From Nostoc sp. UHCC 0870 (GTDB lineage Bacteria > Cyanobacteriota > Cyanobacteriia > Cyanobacteriales > Nostocaceae), in assembly GCF_022063185.1 (NCBI RefSeq), contig NZ_CP091913.1, positions 2,171,501-2,235,500 of the forward strand: 64,000 nt of DNA, read 5' to 3'. The position numbers were made by a program, and so were the translations under genes. Every line of letters begins with the position of its first letter. Position 1 is the first letter of the stretch. The notes beneath the pieces were generated by a model. That model was not told where the DNA came from and did not search any database. It was given only the letters and a program-made list of their open reading frames with translations. This document shows positions 17,051 through 25,589 of the stretch, piece after piece.

Positions 17051-17674
17051 TTACCAGTTGGCGACAGCTTCGGCGATCGCTTCCTTAGCAGCAACTAGAG
17101 ACTTTTCACGCGCATCATCACCTGTATTCAGGTTCTCGGCGTGGATAAAAGTCACATCTATCAGACCGATAAAACCTAAAATAGCGCGCAGATAAGGTTC
17201 TTGATAATCGTAAGCAGCAAAGGGAGTTCCCGGTGAAAAAGCACCCCCACGAGAGGTAATAATTAATACTTTTCTGCTGCTATCTACTAGACCTTTGTAG
17301 CCGTTCGCATCCACAGCAAAGGTACGACCGACGCGCACAATTTGGTCAATGTACGCCTTGAAAGTCGAGGGTATATTCAAGTTATACATCGGTACACCAA
17401 AAATATAGCGATCGGCGGCGAGAAACTCATCAATTAGACTATCCGATAACTTAATCGCTTCATTTAATTCTGGTGTACGTGCATCTGGGGGTGTAAAAGC
17501 AGCAGCAATCCAAGATTCGTCTACATGGGGAACAGGACTATGGCCTAAATCCCGGTAAGTTAAGATGTCCCCAGGGTGAGTATCTTTCCAAGAAGTAATA
17601 AATTCATAAGATAGCGATCGCGAAATTGAACGTTCACCACGAGGACTAGTATCAATGTGGAGGATATTTGCCAT
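17051..17674 (-). CDS. azoR: FMN-dependent NADH-azoreductase
   Basis: 207 aa from ATG 17674, preceded by GGAGAA. The flavodoxin-like fold shows ILHIDTSPRGERSISRSLS (FMN phosphate loop), FGVPMYNLNIPSTFKAYIDQ and IITSRGGAFSPGT. It reduces quinones and azo compounds with NAD(P)H and protects from electrophile stress. It is transcribed divergently from an HxlR regulator across a 137-bp gap, the classic layout for HxlR/YodB-controlled azoreductases. Confidence 0.92.
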   Translation of the reverse strand: MANILHIDTSPRGERSISRSLSYEFITSWKDTHPGDILTYRDLGHSPVPHVDESWIAAAFTPPDARTPELNEAIKLSDSLIDEFLAADRYIFGVPMYNLNIPSTFKAYIDQIVRVGRTFAVDANGYKGLVDSSRKVLIITSRGGAFSPGTPFAAYDYQEPYLRAILGFIGLIDVTFIHAENLNTGDDAREKSLVAAKEAIAEAVANW

Positions 17675-17786
17675 AAAAAAATTTCTCCAAGTCTTAGGCA
17701 CACAACAAAATTTATGGTCAAGTTAAAAACACTTGCCCAATAGACTTTAAACTATATAAAGTTAAGATGAAAGTACGCACTTAAAA

Positions 17787-17808
17787 GTAAGGTACTTACT
17801 AAAAAGTA
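17787..17808. promoter_or_regulatory. Candidate HxlR operator between azoR and its regulator
   Basis: The palindrome GTAAG-GTA-CTTAC (17787-17799) overlaps TACT-N8-AGTA (17793-17808), close to the TACT-N7-AGTA sites bound by YodB-type regulators. It lies just before the regulator's ATG and would also be upstream of azoR. Confidence 0.55.
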
Positions 17809-17811
17809 ACT

Positions 17812-18144
17812 ATGAAAGCTGAAGCAGAAAATTACGAAAGGCTGACTTGTGAAGTGGAAACTACTTTAAAGGTAATTGGCGGACGCTGGAAGGTTTTAAT
17901 CATTAGAGAACTGCTATCAGAAATTAAAAGATTTGGTGAATTGCAGCGTTCTCTACCTGGAATTACACAAAAGATGCTCACTCAACAACTTCGAGAATTA
18001 GAAGAAGATGGGATCATACATCGAGAAGTATATGCACAAATCCCCCCAAAGGTAGAATATTCTTTAACACCTCTGGGAAAAAGTTTACAACCAATTCTTT
18101 ATGCAATGCACGAATGGGCTGTGAAGCATTTTTATCAAAAATAG
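17812..18144 (+). CDS. HxlR family redox-sensing transcription regulator
   Basis: 110 aa. A winged helix with [49 protein letters not shown] and [15 protein letters not shown] is a complete HxlR domain. The single Cys (residue 11, LTCEVE) occupies the position of the redox-active N-terminal cysteine in YodB/HypR. It likely represses azoR and itself until quinones or hypochlorite oxidise that cysteine. Confidence 0.9.
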   Translation: MKAEAENYERLTCEVETTLKVIGGRWKVLIIRELLSEIKRFGELQRSLPGITQKMLTQQLRELEEDGIIHREVYAQIPPKVEYSLTPLGKSLQPILYAMHEWAVKHFYQK

Positions 18145-18294
18145 GGGACTGGGGACTGGAAATAATGAATAGTTAATAGCTTCTTCGAGTTTTAATGAGT
18201 TTTTTCAAAAATAAAATAGAAGTCCTTTGTTTAAATTAAAGCTAAGTAAAGGTTAACAAAATTTAGGGGTTTAAATCCCCATTACAACAAGTAA

Positions 18295-18385
18295 TTGCGT
18301 TAGCGGAGCGGGACGTTAGTCCATTGCGTTAGCGTTCGCGGTAGCGTCTCGTAGAGAAGCGGGGCGTTAGCCCATTGCGAATTGC
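18295..18385. repeat. gcgttagc / gcggggcgttagccc repeat block
   Basis: Alternating GCGTTAGCG and GCGGGGCGTTAGCCCATTGCG units with a gtagcgtctcgtagagaag module; same family as the blocks at 5822 and 14598. Confidence 0.75.
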
Positions 18386-18394
18386 GAATTGATT

Positions 18395-18787
18395 CTATTG
18401 GGTTTGTAAATATTCAATTGCTGCTTCTAACTTAGAAGAATAACTCTCAGCAAATCTTTCAAACCAAAGCCCTTCAGGAGAGAATGGATCTAATTTTGTT
18501 AGCCAATCTTGGGCTTGCTTTTTCAACCCTTCTCGTTGTTTAGCTTTGATTTGTTCTTGTCGAATCTTTTCTTGTTCTATTTCTTGCTGCTTTCTCAATT
18601 CCTCGGCTTGATCTTGGGCTTCAACGTCAGCCTGAACTTCTGCTAAGAGATTGTCGATAAAAGATGCTGATTTGTTTACAGGTGGGCTGAATGGTTTACC
18701 TACATTGGGTTTTGGCTGTGGCTGTTGTGGTTGTTCACTATTGTATTCAGCTTTAATTTGTGCTAACAGCTTGTCAATAGAATCCAT
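18395..18787 (-). CDS. Slr1339-like salt-stress family protein
   Basis: 130 aa. It begins MDSIDKLLAQIKAEY, has a Pro/Gln-rich linker (about 18-35), a second related motif SFIDNLLAEVQADV, a long Lys/Glu/Gln-rich helix (about 58-90) and a compact end (WLTKLDPFSPEGLWFERFAE). This matches the cyanobacterial Slr1339-type family by memory; the molecular function is unknown. It follows three VWA genes on the same strand, so it may belong to the same unit. Confidence 0.6.
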   Translation of the reverse strand: MDSIDKLLAQIKAEYNSEQPQQPQPKPNVGKPFSPPVNKSASFIDNLLAEVQADVEAQDQAEELRKQQEIEQEKIRQEQIKAKQREGLKKQAQDWLTKLDPFSPEGLWFERFAESYSSKLEAAIEYLQTQ

Positions 18788-18894
18788 AATTACACTTTAA
18801 AATTCAAAACTCAAAAAAGATAAAAAGTCAGGTTTTCACTGACTTTAGATACTTCTAAATGTTGTAGCTTACTTCCCTTTTTTACCTGACTGTG

Positions 18895-19500
18895 CTAGTC
18901 AGTAATAGCATTAAGTAGGACTTCTGAAAGACTCATATCCTCCATATCATCCATTGTGATGGTGTCGCAGATATCGAATTTCGCCCCAGCACTTTGCAAT
19001 TCATCATCCAAAACCTTGAGAAAGCGGGTAGCTTGAGCATCTTTACCAACTTGGATGAAAGAAATAGCTAGTTCTTCATCTCTATCTAGACGGCGAGAAG
19101 CTTCAATAATTACCTTCATTACCGCTTTGCGATCGTCTGGTTCACCATCGGTAACAACCAAGATTGTTTCACCATTGGGTTTGGTTTTACCAGAGGCTTT
19201 GCGTTGAAAATAATCATCAGTGGCGTGTTTTAGTACAGCCGCTAAATCAGTAGTTCCAGAAGGATCATTTTCTAGAAAAATTTGGGCTACCTTAGCAGCA
19301 GTAACATTTTCATATCGCTTAAATCTACCAGAGAATACATATAAAGTAATGCCATCTGGATCAAATTGTTCGCACTTACTTGCTAAGGCTAAAGTTGATT
19401 CTTGGGCAGTTACCCATCTGTTTCTACCACCTTTTTGGTCTGGGGTAGCCATGCTGCCACTTTTGTCAATAATTAGAGTGTAATCACGATTTTCTAGCAT
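18895..19500 (-). CDS. VWA-domain protein (copy 3 of 3)
   Basis: 201 aa from ATG 19500. The single von Willebrand A domain has a MIDAS metal site (DKSGSM at 9-14, the Thr in GTTDLA, and TDGEPDD). It closely resembles its two upstream neighbours, differing mostly in surface positions, so the three arose by tandem duplication. Stand-alone VWA proteins of this type often work with TerD-like stress proteins or MoxR ATPases, but none is in the window. It is cytosolic. Confidence 0.88.
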   Translation of the reverse strand: MLENRDYTLIIDKSGSMATPDQKGGRNRWVTAQESTLALASKCEQFDPDGITLYVFSGRFKRYENVTAAKVAQIFLENDPSGTTDLAAVLKHATDDYFQRKASGKTKPNGETILVVTDGEPDDRKAVMKVIIEASRRLDRDEELAISFIQVGKDAQATRFLKVLDDELQSAGAKFDICDTITMDDMEDMSLSEVLLNAITD

Positions 19501-19540
19501 GAATAAATTCTCCCAATACAACCTATAAACTATAGAATAA

Positions 19541-20146
19541 TTAGTCAGTTATCGCTTTAATCAATACATCTGATAAACTGCTTGTTTCCAATTCATCCAT
19601 TGTGATGGTGTCACAGATATCAAACTTAGCACCAACACTTTGCAGATGGTCATCTAAAGCTGTGAGAAACTTAGTCGCTAGGGAACTTGAACCTACTTGA
19701 ATCAGCGAAATTCTCAATTCATCCGCACGTTCTACGCGATGAGTCGCCTTAATGATAACTTCAAATACAGCTTGGCGGTCATCTGTTGAAGCATCTGTAA
19801 TTACTAAAATTACTTCTCCTCTGGGCTTGGTTTTGCCTAGAGATTTGCGCTGAAAGTAATTATTGATGGCATCCTGGAGTACACCAGCAAGGTTTGTGCT
19901 TTCATCAGGAGAATGTTCTGCAAGTAGCTGTTTAACTTTTGCAGAAGTTACATGATCATAGCGGTGAAAACTTTTAGAAAATAAATAGACAGTCAGTCCA
20001 TCAGAATCAAACTCTTCGCATTTTTGAGCTAAAGCCAAGGTAGATGCCTGTATAGTTTGCCATCTCGTGTTTTCGCTATGATCATCTAGCCAGGCCATAC
20101 TGCCACTATGGTCGATAATTAGCGTGTAATCGCGGTTTTCTAACAT
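19541..20146 (-). CDS. VWA-domain protein (copy 2 of 3)
   Basis: 201 aa. MIDAS residues are in DHSGSM (9-14), ESTNLA and TDASTDD. It is the most divergent of the three: the first motif has His in place of Lys and the third reads TDAS rather than TDGE. It sits 20-40 bp from its neighbours, so the three genes almost certainly share a transcript. The C-terminal FDICDTITMDELETSSLSDV is conserved in all copies. Confidence 0.88.
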   Translation of the reverse strand: MLENRDYTLIIDHSGSMAWLDDHSENTRWQTIQASTLALAQKCEEFDSDGLTVYLFSKSFHRYDHVTSAKVKQLLAEHSPDESTNLAGVLQDAINNYFQRKSLGKTKPRGEVILVITDASTDDRQAVFEVIIKATHRVERADELRISLIQVGSSSLATKFLTALDDHLQSVGAKFDICDTITMDELETSSLSDVLIKAITD

Positions 20147-20165
20147 GATGTAATTTCACTATTGG

Positions 20166-20771
20166 CTAGTCAGTGATTGCATTCATTAATACATCTGCCA
20201 GACTCATGTCTTCTAAGTCGTCTAGGGTGACAGTATCGCAAATATCGAATTTAGCACCGACACTTTGTAGCTGGTCGTCTAAAGCCTTGAGAAACTTAGT
20301 AGCTTGGGCATCTGAGCCTACTTGAATCATGGAAATACCCAATTCTTCGTCACGCTCCATCTGGCGTGTAGCATTGATGATAACTTCAAAAACTGCTTTG
20401 CGATCGTCTGGTTCGCCGTCAGTAATCACTAAAATTGTCTCCCCATTGGGTTTAGCTTGGCCAGCAGCTTTGCGTTGAAAGTAATTATTGAGTGCATCCT
20501 GGAGGACACCGGCTAAGTTAGTTGTCCCGGATGGGTCATTTTCTAAAAATATCTGGGCGACTTTAGCTGTAGTTACATTTTCATAACGTTTAAATCTGCC
20601 AGAAAAAACATAAACAGTAATACCATCTGGGTCAAACTGTTCGCACTTTCTAGCTAAGGCTATGGTTGACTCTTGGGCTATTTCCCATCGGCTTCTACCA
20701 CCTACTTGGTCAGGGGTAGACATACTACCGCTTTTGTCGATGATTAGTGTGTAGTCGCGATCGCTCATCAT
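20166..20771 (-). CDS. VWA-domain protein (copy 1 of 3)
   Basis: 201 aa, first gene of the VWA tandem. It has DKSGSM, GTTNLA and TDGEPDD MIDAS motifs and is nearly identical in its core to copy 3. The upstream region (20772-20940) contains the likely promoter for the whole set. The natural ligand or partner is unknown. Confidence 0.88.
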   Translation of the reverse strand: MMSDRDYTLIIDKSGSMSTPDQVGGRSRWEIAQESTIALARKCEQFDPDGITVYVFSGRFKRYENVTTAKVAQIFLENDPSGTTNLAGVLQDALNNYFQRKAAGQAKPNGETILVITDGEPDDRKAVFEVIINATRQMERDEELGISMIQVGSDAQATKFLKALDDQLQSVGAKFDICDTVTLDDLEDMSLADVLMNAITD

Positions 20772-20937
20772 AATATTCCTGCAATTATTACCCTGCCGTT
20801 CTAGTCTAGTCTACGTGTCTCTCCCACTGACAAGCTTTTTAAGCTTTCGTATTAATTTTTCTACTCATTTTCTGCTCAAAATGCACATCTGACCGCTTGA
20901 GTAGTGCGATTGCACTACTCAAACTCTCACCTTTAAG

Positions 20938-21087
20938 GGTAAAAATCCGGTGGTCACATTGGTAGAAACATTTTATTCCACAGGAGTTAAACTTACTACC
21001 TCCGCTATGGCAGAAATTGAAACACAGATTCACCGCCTCCCCAATCTCAGAAAATGGTTTGTAGAAATTTTTGCTAAACCCGCATAG
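20938..21087 (+). pseudogene. C-terminal fragment of an unidentified protein, transposase-like
   Basis: An open stretch of 49 codons ends at TAG (21085-21087). It reads VVTLVETFYSTGVKLTTSAM, then IHRLPNLRKWFVEIFAKPA. There is no start codon or RBS, so it is the tail of a larger lost gene. It resembles the C-termini of some cyanobacterial DDE transposases by impression only. The rest of the gap 20772-21119 holds nothing else clear. Confidence 0.4.
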
Positions 21088-21119
21088 ATAGCTATTGGAT
21101 CATTTTTTTGTGGAGTTCT

Positions 21120-21974
21120 CTAATCCCAATTATGCGGAATACGCTCTAAAATACCAGAATCAAATACTTTATCTAACTCTAAATAATCTAGGTGAACATA
21201 ACCTATATGACAATGGCAGGTTTCATTAATGCAAGTACGTTCAAATAGTGAATCTTCCCAGTTATAATCATAAATATTACCAATGGGTGATTTGATAAAG
21301 TGGCAGCGTCTAATTGTCCCCTCACCATCAACAGAAATCAATGATTCACCAGCACGGCAAGTTTTACCTAAACTGGGATAATGTTGAGTATTTAGTTCAT
21401 AGAATGGGTCGATAGATTGAAAAAAATATCTATCTTCCTGTGATAAATTTGGTAGCTCTTTTTTAACTGCATTAATCCATAAGTAAATGTGATTTGGTAA
21501 GTTTTGACGTAAATAGGTAATTTGTGCTTTGAATTCAGGAAAACCGACAACTCCAGCACTAAAATTAATGCCACGCTGGTTTAATTCTAGACATTGGGAG
21601 AGGAATTTATTACACGTCACCCAATCTGAATGAAATGTTGCCCATAAGGCAAGTTTTTCTTGATTACAATCTTCTACCCAATCTAATTTACAAGAAAGAT
21701 TTGTTTGGATTGCGGCTTTATTTACATGAGGCATTTGGGTTAGTTTAACTAATGCCTGTTGATACCAATTATGAATTAAGGCTTCTCCCCAAGGGGTAAA
21801 TAATATAGAAAATTCATGGTGTGAATTTTGAGCAATCCAATTAACAAATTTTTCTATTTCTTGTTTATCAGTTGCTAATTCTGCGGCTGATTGTTGCTTT
21901 TTGGCGAAAGGGCAATATTCACAACCGTAGTTGCAACTGATTAATGAACCGCGATAGAGAATTTTAAGGTGCAT
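21120..21974 (-). CDS. STM4011-type radical SAM protein
   Basis: 284 aa, last gene of the cluster. The radical SAM CxxxCxxC lies in SLISCNYGCEYCPFAKKQ. C-terminal cysteines (TCRAGE, RRCHF, ETCHCHIG) suggest auxiliary Fe-S binding, a SPASM-like feature found in peptide-modifying enzymes. It belongs to the STM4011 family, named after a Salmonella locus of unknown function. Gene order matches that locus exactly. Confidence 0.85.
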   Translation of the reverse strand: MHLKILYRGSLISCNYGCEYCPFAKKQQSAAELATDKQEIEKFVNWIAQNSHHEFSILFTPWGEALIHNWYQQALVKLTQMPHVNKAAIQTNLSCKLDWVEDCNQEKLALWATFHSDWVTCNKFLSQCLELNQRGINFSAGVVGFPEFKAQITYLRQNLPNHIYLWINAVKKELPNLSQEDRYFFQSIDPFYELNTQHYPSLGKTCRAGESLISVDGEGTIRRCHFIKSPIGNIYDYNWEDSLFERTCINETCHCHIGYVHLDYLELDKVFDSGILERIPHNWD

Positions 21975-22043
21975 GGCTGAATTGGGTTGGGGTATGAGAA
22001 TTTATGCACGCAGAGGCGCAGAGACGCGGAGAGGAGTAAGAGT

Positions 22044-23357
22044 TTATTTGAGGTTGTAGGTTTGCATTAGTTGGTTGACTTGTTCTGAGAATAGCCAAGC
22101 ACCTATGGTGTCTGAATGTTCAATTCCTTTTTCGGTTAAATGTAATATTTGTTTTGGTTGTGTGGCTAATTGCAAATCTATGAGTTGTGTTAATTCGGGG
22201 AAATCAGTATAGATATTGCTTTGGAATCTTTGCTGATAGGCGGTGAGATTTATACCTTCATTAGATAAGAGAGATAATAAAATGTAGCGGCGATGCTGTT
22301 CTTCAATATTTAATTGAAAGCCATAGGTGGCGTAGTCGAAGGTTTCATCGGGTGTTTGTATATAGGCTTGCAAAATATCGCGGACTTCTTTTGAACCTAC
22401 CGCATATTCATTGGAATAATGCAAGGTGTCTGTGTAGGAACGTGCGCCGCAACCTATTCCTACCATACCGTCGGCTTGACAGCAGTAGACGGGAGAGGCG
22501 GGAGATAGGGGAGAAATGCGTTGGAACATTCGCATGGAAATTTGGGTGTATCCTTCTGAGATGAGGAGCGATCGCCCTTCGCGGTAAGATGATATACGGA
22601 TATCGTCCCATTCTTTGTCTGAGCGTCCTAAACCGGTGAGGGGTCGGATGTATAAGGGATATAGATAAATCTCTTCTGGTTGGAAGCGTAAGGCAGACCG
22701 TATTGATTGTAACCATGTATCTACGGTTTGTCCGGGTAGTCCGTAAATTAGGTCAATGTTAATTGTGGAAAAGCCGGCTTCGCGCATTCTTGTCAGTGCG
22801 GCTTCTACTTGGGGGGTGGTTTGGCGGCGTTGGGTGGCTAGAACTTCTGATTCAATGAAACTTTGTACGCCAATACTAGCTCGATCAACGCCGCGATCGC
22901 GCAATAGTTGTAATTTATTTTTATCGGCTGTCTCTGGTGACATCTCGACGGAAACGGGGATGTGCTGTAAGTTAGCACCCATTGTTTCTTCGGCTATGTT
23001 GAGTATTGTTTCTAGGTGGTGTATGGGTAACTGGGTTGGTGTTCCGCCACCTAATGCAAATCTGCTAAAGGATGCTTTTCCTAGTGTGGCTTTGACTCTT
23101 TGTGCTTGTCTTTGAATGGTGTGGATGTATTGGGTAACGAAGTCTTCGTTATGGGTGACTGTGGTGAATAGGTTACAAAATCCGCAGCGCATTTCACAAA
23201 ATGGGATGTGAATGTAGAGGAATAGTGATTGTTTATTTTGTTTTGTCCATATTTGACTGAGGTTGATGGTTGGGTTTAGGGGTCGATAGGCTGTTTTGTG
23301 GGGGTAGGAGTAGACGTAGGCTTGATAGGGGGATTGTTTTAGGAGTTGGTTGAGCAT
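22044..23357 (-). CDS. STM4012-type radical SAM protein (HemN-like)
   Basis: 437 aa. IHIPFCEMRCGFCNLFT holds the CxxxCxxC cluster motif; ALGGGTPTQLP, SVEMSPETADKNKL and YGLPGQTVDTWLQS are HemN/coproporphyrinogen-dehydrogenase-type motifs. HemN-like relatives do diverse chemistry, including methyl transfer and heme chaperoning, so a heme role should not be assumed. It lies within the STM4015-STM4011 series, about 85 bp after STM4013. Confidence 0.87.
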   Translation of the reverse strand: MLNQLLKQSPYQAYVYSYPHKTAYRPLNPTINLSQIWTKQNKQSLFLYIHIPFCEMRCGFCNLFTTVTHNEDFVTQYIHTIQRQAQRVKATLGKASFSRFALGGGTPTQLPIHHLETILNIAEETMGANLQHIPVSVEMSPETADKNKLQLLRDRGVDRASIGVQSFIESEVLATQRRQTTPQVEAALTRMREAGFSTINIDLIYGLPGQTVDTWLQSIRSALRFQPEEIYLYPLYIRPLTGLGRSDKEWDDIRISSYREGRSLLISEGYTQISMRMFQRISPLSPASPVYCCQADGMVGIGCGARSYTDTLHYSNEYAVGSKEVRDILQAYIQTPDETFDYATYGFQLNIEEQHRRYILLSLLSNEGINLTAYQQRFQSNIYTDFPELTQLIDLQLATQPKQILHLTEKGIEHSDTIGAWLFSEQVNQLMQTYNLK

Positions 23358-23443
23358 TTTTTGGGATGGTTGGCTTGGTGGAGTTGGATTTTGATTACCT
23401 CACGCAGAGGCGCAGAGACGCAGAGAGAGAGATGGAGAGATTT

Positions 23444-24244
23444 TTAGTTGGGGAGGATTAATTGTGCGTAGGGAATTGTCCATACTGTGGGGTGGCTGAG
23501 ACGATGGCCTGTGTAGCCTTGTTCGCCGTAGGTTGTGCCATGATCGGAACTGAGGATGCAAAAGGTGGCGGCGCGTTTTTTTAGTGCTTCCCAGAGTTTG
23601 ATTAGGTGTTTGTCTACGTATTCTAAGGCGGCGGCGTGGGAGGCGATGGTGTCTGTTTTCGCTTCGGGGAGATAAAAGTAGTTTGGTTGATGTAGTGCGG
23701 AAATATTAATGAATAAGAATAGGCGTTGGGTTTGGGGTGTTGCTTTGAGAATTTTTTCGGCTAGTTTTATCTGATTTTCTGTAGAGTTGGGATTGGTAAC
23801 ACCTAGTTCTTTACTCCAGTGACTTTCTGCAAATAAGGAAGGTAGGACTTTTCCCAAGGGGTTGAGTTTGTTGAAGAAGCCGACACCACCTATACACGCT
23901 GTATGGTATCCTTTAGTGGCTAATCCACTGACAATGTTAGAACCTTCTAGTACACACGTTTGCTCTGTGGTGGTTGTGCTACCTTCAAACCCCAACGCAA
24001 ATAATCTAGGGTGTATTCCAGGTTTAACTGGTGTGGGTAAGAAGCCGGCAAAAAAGGCTTGATGTGCAGCGTAAGTAAAGTTTCCTGGGGAATGGCGTTC
24101 TTCCCAGCCAGTTTTGGGTAATACTGCGGCTAAGTTGGGGGTGCGTTCTTGTGCTAACAAGTTAACTGCAACGTCATAACGGAGAGTGTCGAATGTGATA
24201 AATACTATGTCGTGCGTTCCGACAATTTGATTCATGTCAAGCAT
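23444..24244 (-). CDS. STM4013-type sulfatase/phosphatase-fold hydrolase
   Basis: 266 aa. The alkaline-phosphatase superfamily core has IVFITFDTLRYD (N-terminal metal-binding Asp), a nucleophile region near GNFTYAAHQAFFAG, and CILSSDHGTTYGEQG (metal-binding Asp-His). The sulfatase formylglycine CxPxR motif is absent; Thr or Ser may serve. An alternative ATG at 24235 would remove the 8-bp overlap with the upstream gene. The reaction is unknown, possibly phosphoryl or sulfuryl removal from the cluster's product. Confidence 0.85.
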   Translation of the reverse strand: MLDMNQIVGTHDIVFITFDTLRYDVAVNLLAQERTPNLAAVLPKTGWEERHSPGNFTYAAHQAFFAGFLPTPVKPGIHPRLFALGFEGSTTTTEQTCVLEGSNIVSGLATKGYHTACIGGVGFFNKLNPLGKVLPSLFAESHWSKELGVTNPNSTENQIKLAEKILKATPQTQRLFLFINISALHQPNYFYLPEAKTDTIASHAAALEYVDKHLIKLWEALKKRAATFCILSSDHGTTYGEQGYTGHRLSHPTVWTIPYAQLILPN

Positions 24245-25373
24245 TTGTTTGTCTCTCCAAAACTGCTTGCACTTCGCTTGTGTATGTGTCTAACCCTTTC
24301 CAGAAAATTCCGGGTAATAAATCACCAAAGGCGTTGATTTCTAAAATGGCATGGCGGTGAAAGTCTGGAAAAATTAATAAGTCAATTCCGCAATATAAGC
24401 TGTTAGGAAATAATGCGGCTGCGGCTTCACAGGTTTGCTTCATCTTCTCCCAGTTCTCATGTCCAACTTTAGCTAAAAATTCTGCTGTATCTCCCCGTTC
24501 GTTACCTAGGTGTAGATTAGTCATGGGACTTTTGCCTAATCTGACTACTATGTGCTGTGCTTCTCCGTTAATGACAACTACACGCACATCAAATGGATGT
24601 CCTTGAATTTGTGCTTTGGGAAGCCATTCTTCTACTTGCACGCCTTCAGCCGTCAATATATTAATAATGTCGGTAATTTCTTCGTGGTTGGTATAGTGAC
24701 GAATTTTACGGGAGTTGTAAAGTCGGGTTTGTCCATCTTGGCAGACTCGTTCTACAGTGGTTATGGCTGATTCTTTGTGGTGATTAGTCCGGTAGGCAAT
24801 TACTCCAGAGGCGGATGAACCGTGAGATAATTTGATAAATACTCTTTCCAACCCCTGAATTTGCATCTGTTCTCTTAAATGCTCATAGTGATGAATTACA
24901 CCCAAAGAACGCGGCATTGGGATATTGTGAAGAGAAAAGCGATCGCAACACAATGGCTTATCAAACATCACACTAATATCATGGAGATGATTCATCACTG
25001 GCGATAATAGTTGTTTTTCCCATTGATGTAATAAATATCGCCAGCCTAAATACCACTGTCGCGGGTAAAGAATCCGTCCTTTATCAAACACTAAATCAGC
25101 CGCAGCTTTAGCACTAATACGCTGTTGATTACCTATATCTGGAACTTCCGCACCAGCCGCAATTATGGCTTTCTCTACCTCAAAGTTTTTCTCTGGCGAC
25201 TCAAACCGAATAATAGTATTAGGCGCGTTGAATTTTTCTAAGTTCTCCCTACCTGCAATCAAATCTGCATAAGACACAACGATAGCAGGTGGTAAATCAA
25301 AATGTGCTAGTGCTTGTTGCATAAAGCCAACCCGACGATTTTCCAGGTTGGCGATGATGACACAGTTAAACAT
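24237..25373 (-). CDS. STM4014-type ATP-grasp protein
   Basis: 378 aa from ATG 25373 (MFNCVIIANLENRRVGFMQQ). The longer frame upstream runs through a dispersed 111-bp repeat and is excluded. ATP-grasp features are VFIKLSHGSSASGVIAYR (ATP-binding loop), VEEWLPKAQIQGHPFDVRVV and the metal-binding end GIDLLIF...AILEINAFGDLLPG. ATP-grasp enzymes make amide or ester bonds from acyl-phosphates, so ligation of a carboxylate is the likely step. Confidence 0.87.
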   Translation of the reverse strand: MFNCVIIANLENRRVGFMQQALAHFDLPPAIVVSYADLIAGRENLEKFNAPNTIIRFESPEKNFEVEKAIIAAGAEVPDIGNQQRISAKAAADLVFDKGRILYPRQWYLGWRYLLHQWEKQLLSPVMNHLHDISVMFDKPLCCDRFSLHNIPMPRSLGVIHHYEHLREQMQIQGLERVFIKLSHGSSASGVIAYRTNHHKESAITTVERVCQDGQTRLYNSRKIRHYTNHEEITDIINILTAEGVQVEEWLPKAQIQGHPFDVRVVVINGEAQHIVVRLGKSPMTNLHLGNERGDTAEFLAKVGHENWEKMKQTCEAAAALFPNSLYCGIDLLIFPDFHRHAILEINAFGDLLPGIFWKGLDTYTSEVQAVLERQTNA

Positions 25374-25400
25374 TAAGTTAATAGGCGTAAATATTAGACC

Positions 25401-25511
25401 TCTTGCATAAATGCTGAAGCTGTCATGTTGAGCAAAGCGAAACATCTCGAAGATTCTACATTTCCATCAGAATGACACATTTAATTTTCGGACTTTTGTA
25501 AGATGTCTATT
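25401..25511. repeat. 111-bp dispersed repeat, copy A
   Basis: The sequence starting TCTTGCATAAATGCTGAAGC and including GAGCAAAGCGAAACATCTC recurs in reverse orientation at 30761-30871 with few changes. It lies between STM4015 and STM4014 and would be transcribed with them. Confidence 0.85.
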
Positions 25512-25589
25512 GATAGAGGAGACAAGGAAGATTAAGAATAATCAAATTCTTCATAGTTTACTTACCCAATCCCCAATCCCCAATCCCCT

